Positions 46,079 to 49,247 of a stretch of DNA of 49,247 nt are shown piece after piece. The notes under the pieces are model-generated. The model was given only the letters and a program-made list of their open reading frames with translations. It was not told the DNA's origin and did no database searches. Every line of letters begins with the position of its first letter. The first letter of the stretch is position 1. Position numbers and translations under genes: made by a program. Where the stretch lies: positions 1 to 49,247 of the forward strand of contig JACIWJ010000006.1 in the NCBI GenBank assembly GCA_014361015.1. Reading direction: 5' to 3'. The DNA is from Candidatus Bipolaricaulota bacterium. Lineage in GTDB: Bacteria; Bipolaricaulota; Bipolaricaulia; Bipolaricaulales; Bipolaricaulaceae.

Positions 46079-49000
46079 ATGAGAGAAGCAACGCGCGTGG
46101 GGTGGTTACTAGCCGGGCTCACCCTGCTGGTTTCGATCGGGGGGCTGGCGGCGACGTGGTATGTAAACCCTGGGGACGATATCCAGGGCGTGATCAACGG
46201 AGCAGCGGCAGGCGACACGGTCATCTTCGCTCCGGGGACGTACAACTTGGCCACGACCATCAACATCGCGAAGCCGCTAACGATCCTCGGCGCGCAGGCC
46301 AACGTTGATCCGCGGCCTAGCACGGGTGGGCGAACAGGTCCTGAGACGTTGCTCAAGAGCACCACCACAGTGTTCGACATACGGGCCCACGACGTCGTGA
46401 TCAACGGCTTCTCGATCGAGGCAAACATCAACAACGCGAACACGAACATCATCCACGACAACAGCACGTCGTTTGCGTCACAGAACGCTACCGTGGCCTA
46501 CAACATCATCACGAACACGGGTAGCACGATGAACGAGGCCATCAAGATCCGCGTCGGCGAGTCTCCCGTGATCGCCTACAATTACATCTACAACATCCCG
46601 TCGCCGGGCGACGCCATCAACTTCGATCGGGTTACGAACGGCCGGATCGAGTACAACGAGATCGTGAACAGCGGCAGCGAGAACGCGGCGATCTACGTTT
46701 ACTCCTCCGAGTACACGTGGATCGTGGGAAACATCGTGGATACGACGACCAAGAACGACGGCATCAAGCTCGGGGCCAAGAATGGCGGGGACGCAAGCAA
46801 GAGCGGCGGCTGGATCATCGACAACGTTGTCATGAACACTGCACAGGATGGAATAGCCGTGTACATGAGTAACGTGGTCATCGAAGGCAGTACAGTCACG
46901 GGGAGCAGAAGCGAGAACGGTGCGGTCTACTTGGCGTTCGGGATCAGCAACATCGTCATCCGCTACAACACGATCGTGGACAACACGCTGAACATTCATA
47001 AGTGGGGATCCCCCGGTGGGATTACCATTGGTTCGGCAGTGAACGTCTCGACCGTGCAGATCTACGGCAACACGATCACGGACAACTACCCGGTGGACGT
47101 GGCCAACATGGCGAGCGGAGCGCCGCTCGTCGACGCCACTGGCAACTGGTGGGGGCAGGACACGGGGCCTCTCGCGGGTCAGATCGCAGGGAACGTGGCC
47201 TACAGCCCGTGGCTCGGGAACGAGCCTTCTGAGCCAGTGTGGACGTTCGTGGTGGCCCAGGCAGGGCCGGAGCTTGCCGCCGGGTACCTGCAGACAGGAC
47301 TCAACATCGCCCGTCCGGGGGACACAGTGCTGGTGAAAGCGGGAACCTACGCCACAGCACCCCGCATCGGCAAACCGTTGACCGTTCAGGGCGAGCCTGG
47401 GGCAACGGTGCAGCTTGGTTTCTGGGATTGGATAAGCATCCAGACGGACGATGTCACCATCCGGGGGCTCACGATCACGGGAAACCCATTCTACTGGGCG
47501 TTGGAGGCTGGCCTCATGGGCACAGGGCCGTTCCGGAACATCCGCCTGGAGGGCAACACGTTCTTGGCAGGGAGGGTGCCGATTTGGTTCGAGAATGTAT
47601 CGGATAGCATCATCATCGGCAACACCTTCGCTGACGCTGGACCCACCTTGTGGTGGGGCGATGGTGTGACGATTTGTGATAACGACATCTCGAGCGCCAG
47701 AGCTTCAGGTGTCTGGGTCTACTACACCAAGAACGTTGACATCTCAGGCAACTGGATCATCGGGGGATCTCACCCAGACGGAACAGGAGACTCTGGCATC
47801 CACGCCCAGGCCAGCGAGGACCTGCGGATTGTGGCGAACACGATCGCGGGTTTCCTTGCCGGTGAGCGAAGCGGTTACACGCACGGGGTTGCTGGTGCTG
47901 GCATCAACGAGCTCGGCGGGGATGGCACCGAGATCTTGTGGAACGTGATCAGCGACAACAGCGTTGGCATCCGCGTGTACGACTTGGGTGGCAGCGCAGG
48001 AAGTCTGGCGATCCACTTCAACAGCATCACGGGCAACGTGGATTATGGGGTTTTCGTGTTCGGAGCGTACCCGACGGCAGCCGGTTGGAAGACCTGGCAC
48101 TACGACCAGTACGGACCCGCGGCTCACGATGTCAACGCTGCGCTGAACTGGTGGGGGTCGGTCAGCGGCCCAACGCACGCAGCCAATCCAGACGGTTCGG
48201 GAGACGCGGTGAGCGACAACGTGATCTACAGCCCGTGGCTGGGGACGGATCCGGACGGGGACCCGACGCAGCCGGGTGTGCAGGTCACGGGGCCGGTGAC
48301 GATCATCGTCGCCCCGGTGGGCCCAGAGCCGCCGGACGGGTACCTGAACACCGCTATCGCTGGGGCCAACGAGCTTCCCTTTGCGGACACCATCAAGGTC
48401 CGTGAGGGGACGTACAACGCCAGCACCCCGGTGACGGGTCCAACGAGCATCTTCAGCTGCTCAAGCTGCCCGAACCCGGCCACGCTCACGGGCACCCTGT
48501 CCCTTCAGGCGGCCGGAATCCTCATCGGACGGATGGGCGAGGGGTTCACGATCCTTGGGGACATCACCGTGGGGGCGGGGGTCGACGCCTCCACGATCCA
48601 CATCAACTGGAACGACATCTACGGTGACGTCACCAACAGCGGTCTTGGTGTGCTCGACGCCACCTACAACTGGTGGGGCGGGCGCAACCCGGGCGCGGCG
48701 ACGTTCGGACTGGTCAACTACTACCCCTACCTCCCACGTCCAGTGTGCGAGGTGTTGGAGTTCATGTCTTCACAGGGGTTGGATGCCAACGCGGCGATCT
48801 TCCTCCTCTCGCGGGGCGGTCTCCTCTCTGAGGGCCTACTGATCTTGGATCTCATGACTCGTTACGGCCTCACCAGGGAAGAGGCCGAGACACTCCTCAA
48901 CGAGTTCGGGTTCCTTGCGGTGACTCACGCTCTGGATTTCGCCTTCGACTACGACGACTTCGTGCGCCTCCTCCTCGGTTACGGAGCCGCCCCGGCCGGC

Positions 49001-49247
49001 GGCGCAGGGTCGTTCGTTGACCTCGGCATCGCCGGTGGCGCGGGTGCCTTCCAAGGGCAGTTGGTTGACGCCATCTACGAGGCGGGCCAGCCGATCTTCG
49101 TCTCGTTCGAGCTGCAGGACTTCCAAGGGAACCCAGTCACAGCGGTTGGTGGCTGGGTCACGCTGATCCAGCTCCACGAGAACGGGCACCAAACAGTCTG
49201 GTACTGGGGGGCCACCCGCTACAATCCCGCGACGGGGCTGCAGGAGA
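46079..49247 (+). CDS. Giant three-module beta-helix surface protein, 3' end outside window
   Basis: At least 1056 residues, open to the window end. A signal peptide (residues 1-25) precedes three right-handed parallel beta-helix (NosD/pectate-lyase-like) modules. Each begins with a GDTV..GTY-type strand (near residues 45, 405 and 755) and ends with an NWWG turn (residues 356, 690, 864), the first two followed by YSPWLG, the third by YYPYLP. Between them are runs of N/I/V-rich coils such as AYNIIT and IVGNIVDTT. After residue 880 a helical region (LSRGGLLSEGLLILDLM) and a beta region follow. Likely a secreted carbohydrate-binding or adhesive protein; no catalytic site was identified. Confidence 0.9.
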   Translation, partial: MREATRVGWLLAGLTLLVSIGGLAATWYVNPGDDIQGVINGAAAGDTVIFAPGTYNLATTINIAKPLTILGAQANVDPRPSTGGRTGPETLLKSTTTVFDIRAHDVVINGFSIEANINNANTNIIHDNSTSFASQNATVAYNIITNTGSTMNEAIKIRVGESPVIAYNYIYNIPSPGDAINFDRVTNGRIEYNEIVNSGSENAAIYVYSSEYTWIVGNIVDTTTKNDGIKLGAKNGGDASKSGGWIIDNVVMNTAQDGIAVYMSNVVIEGSTVTGSRSENGAVYLAFGISNIVIRYNTIVDNTLNIHKWGSPGGITIGSAVNVSTVQIYGNTITDNYPVDVANMASGAPLVDATGNWWGQDTGPLAGQIAGNVAYSPWLGNEPSEPVWTFVVAQAGPELAAGYLQTGLNIARPGDTVLVKAGTYATAPRIGKPLTVQGEPGATVQLGFWDWISIQTDDVTIRGLTITGNPFYWALEAGLMGTGPFRNIRLEGNTFLAGRVPIWFENVSDSIIIGNTFADAGPTLWWGDGVTICDNDISSARASGVWVYYTKNVDISGNWIIGGSHPDGTGDSGIHAQASEDLRIVANTIAGFLAGERSGYTHGVAGAGINELGGDGTEILWNVISDNSVGIRVYDLGGSAGSLAIHFNSITGNVDYGVFVFGAYPTAAGWKTWHYDQYGPAAHDVNAALNWWGSVSGPTHAANPDGSGDAVSDNVIYSPWLGTDPDGDPTQPGVQVTGPVTIIVAPVGPEPPDGYLNTAIAGANELPFADTIKVREGTYNASTPVTGPTSIFSCSSCPNPATLTGTLSLQAAGILIGRMGEGFTILGDITVGAGVDASTIHINWNDIYGDVTNSGLGVLDATYNWWGGRNPGAATFGLVNYYPYLPRPVCEVLEFMSSQGLDANAAIFLLSRGGLLSEGLLILDLMTRYGLTREEAETLLNEFGFLAVTHALDFAFDYDDFVRLLLGYGAAPAGGAGSFVDLGIAGGAGAFQGQLVDAIYEAGQPIFVSFELQDFQGNPVTAVGGWVTLIQLHENGHQTVWYWGATRYNPATGLQE

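Overview
This 49 kb window is high-GC (roughly two thirds G+C by eye), gene-dense bacterial chromosome. It holds about 51 protein genes, two tRNAs, no rRNA, no CRISPR array and no recognisable insertion sequence. The mix suggests an anaerobic, amino-acid-using bacterium from a deep lineage. It has a split glycine decarboxylase, an ADP-forming acyl-CoA synthetase fusion, an archaeal-type TrmY, short EF-Ts, PKD and beta-helix surface proteins, and many genes with a -10 box directly against the start codon. Candidatus Bipolaricaulota (OP1/Acetothermia) is my best guess. That is inference from gene content, not proof; a 16S rRNA or marker-gene tree would settle it.

Layout. 1-3669: partial DUF4911 gene, YqeG-like phosphatase and RNase III (overlapping operon), then a large secreted protein. 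3689-3761: tRNA-Glu. 3802-5911: rpsB-tsf-pyrH (minus). 6035-10572: dnaB followed by gcvH-gcvPA-gcvPB. 10583-13435: secreted protein, then trkA-trkH potassium uptake (minus). 13517-16029: trmY-DUF2007-pcm-threonine aldolase operon. 16108-18119: exported protein plus two PKD lipoproteins. 18282-20986: ATP-cone/uridine-kinase-like fusion and a GNAT-like protein (minus). 21164-22327: tRNA-Ala and a divergent arsR-glutaredoxin / osmC redox locus. 22467-26780: ADP-forming acyl-CoA synthetase and a two-component system. 26793-30688: YkuK-like protein, murE, coaE, ACT protein, Mut7-C RNase. 30672-37371: minus-strand run with GNAT, tlyA, aminotransferase, metallo-beta-lactamase fold protein, ddl, a degenerate PIG-L protein, xthA and a nitrilase-family hydrolase. 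37496-41139: metallopeptidase-HEPN fusion, macrodomain, TGS-domain nucleoside kinase, flavin reductase. 41164-45398: secreted Gly-rich protein, hydantoinase, MNT/HEPN pair, rlmN. 45399-46078: AT-richer gap. 46079-end: a very large three-module beta-helix surface protein that runs off the window.

How genes fit together. Threonine aldolase would make glycine from threonine, GcvH/GcvP would decarboxylate it, aminotransferase and hydantoinase feed amino- and amide-nitrogen compounds in, and the ADP-forming synthetase would turn acyl-CoA into acid plus ATP. This is inferred; gcvT and lpd are not in the window.

The most striking signal is regulatory. At least a dozen first genes of transcription units carry a TANNNT hexamer 6-10 nt before their ATG/GTG and no Shine-Dalgarno. 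Several also have a matching -35 box at 16-18 bp, which predicts leaderless mRNAs. In three places the -10 box overlaps the stop codon of the upstream gene.
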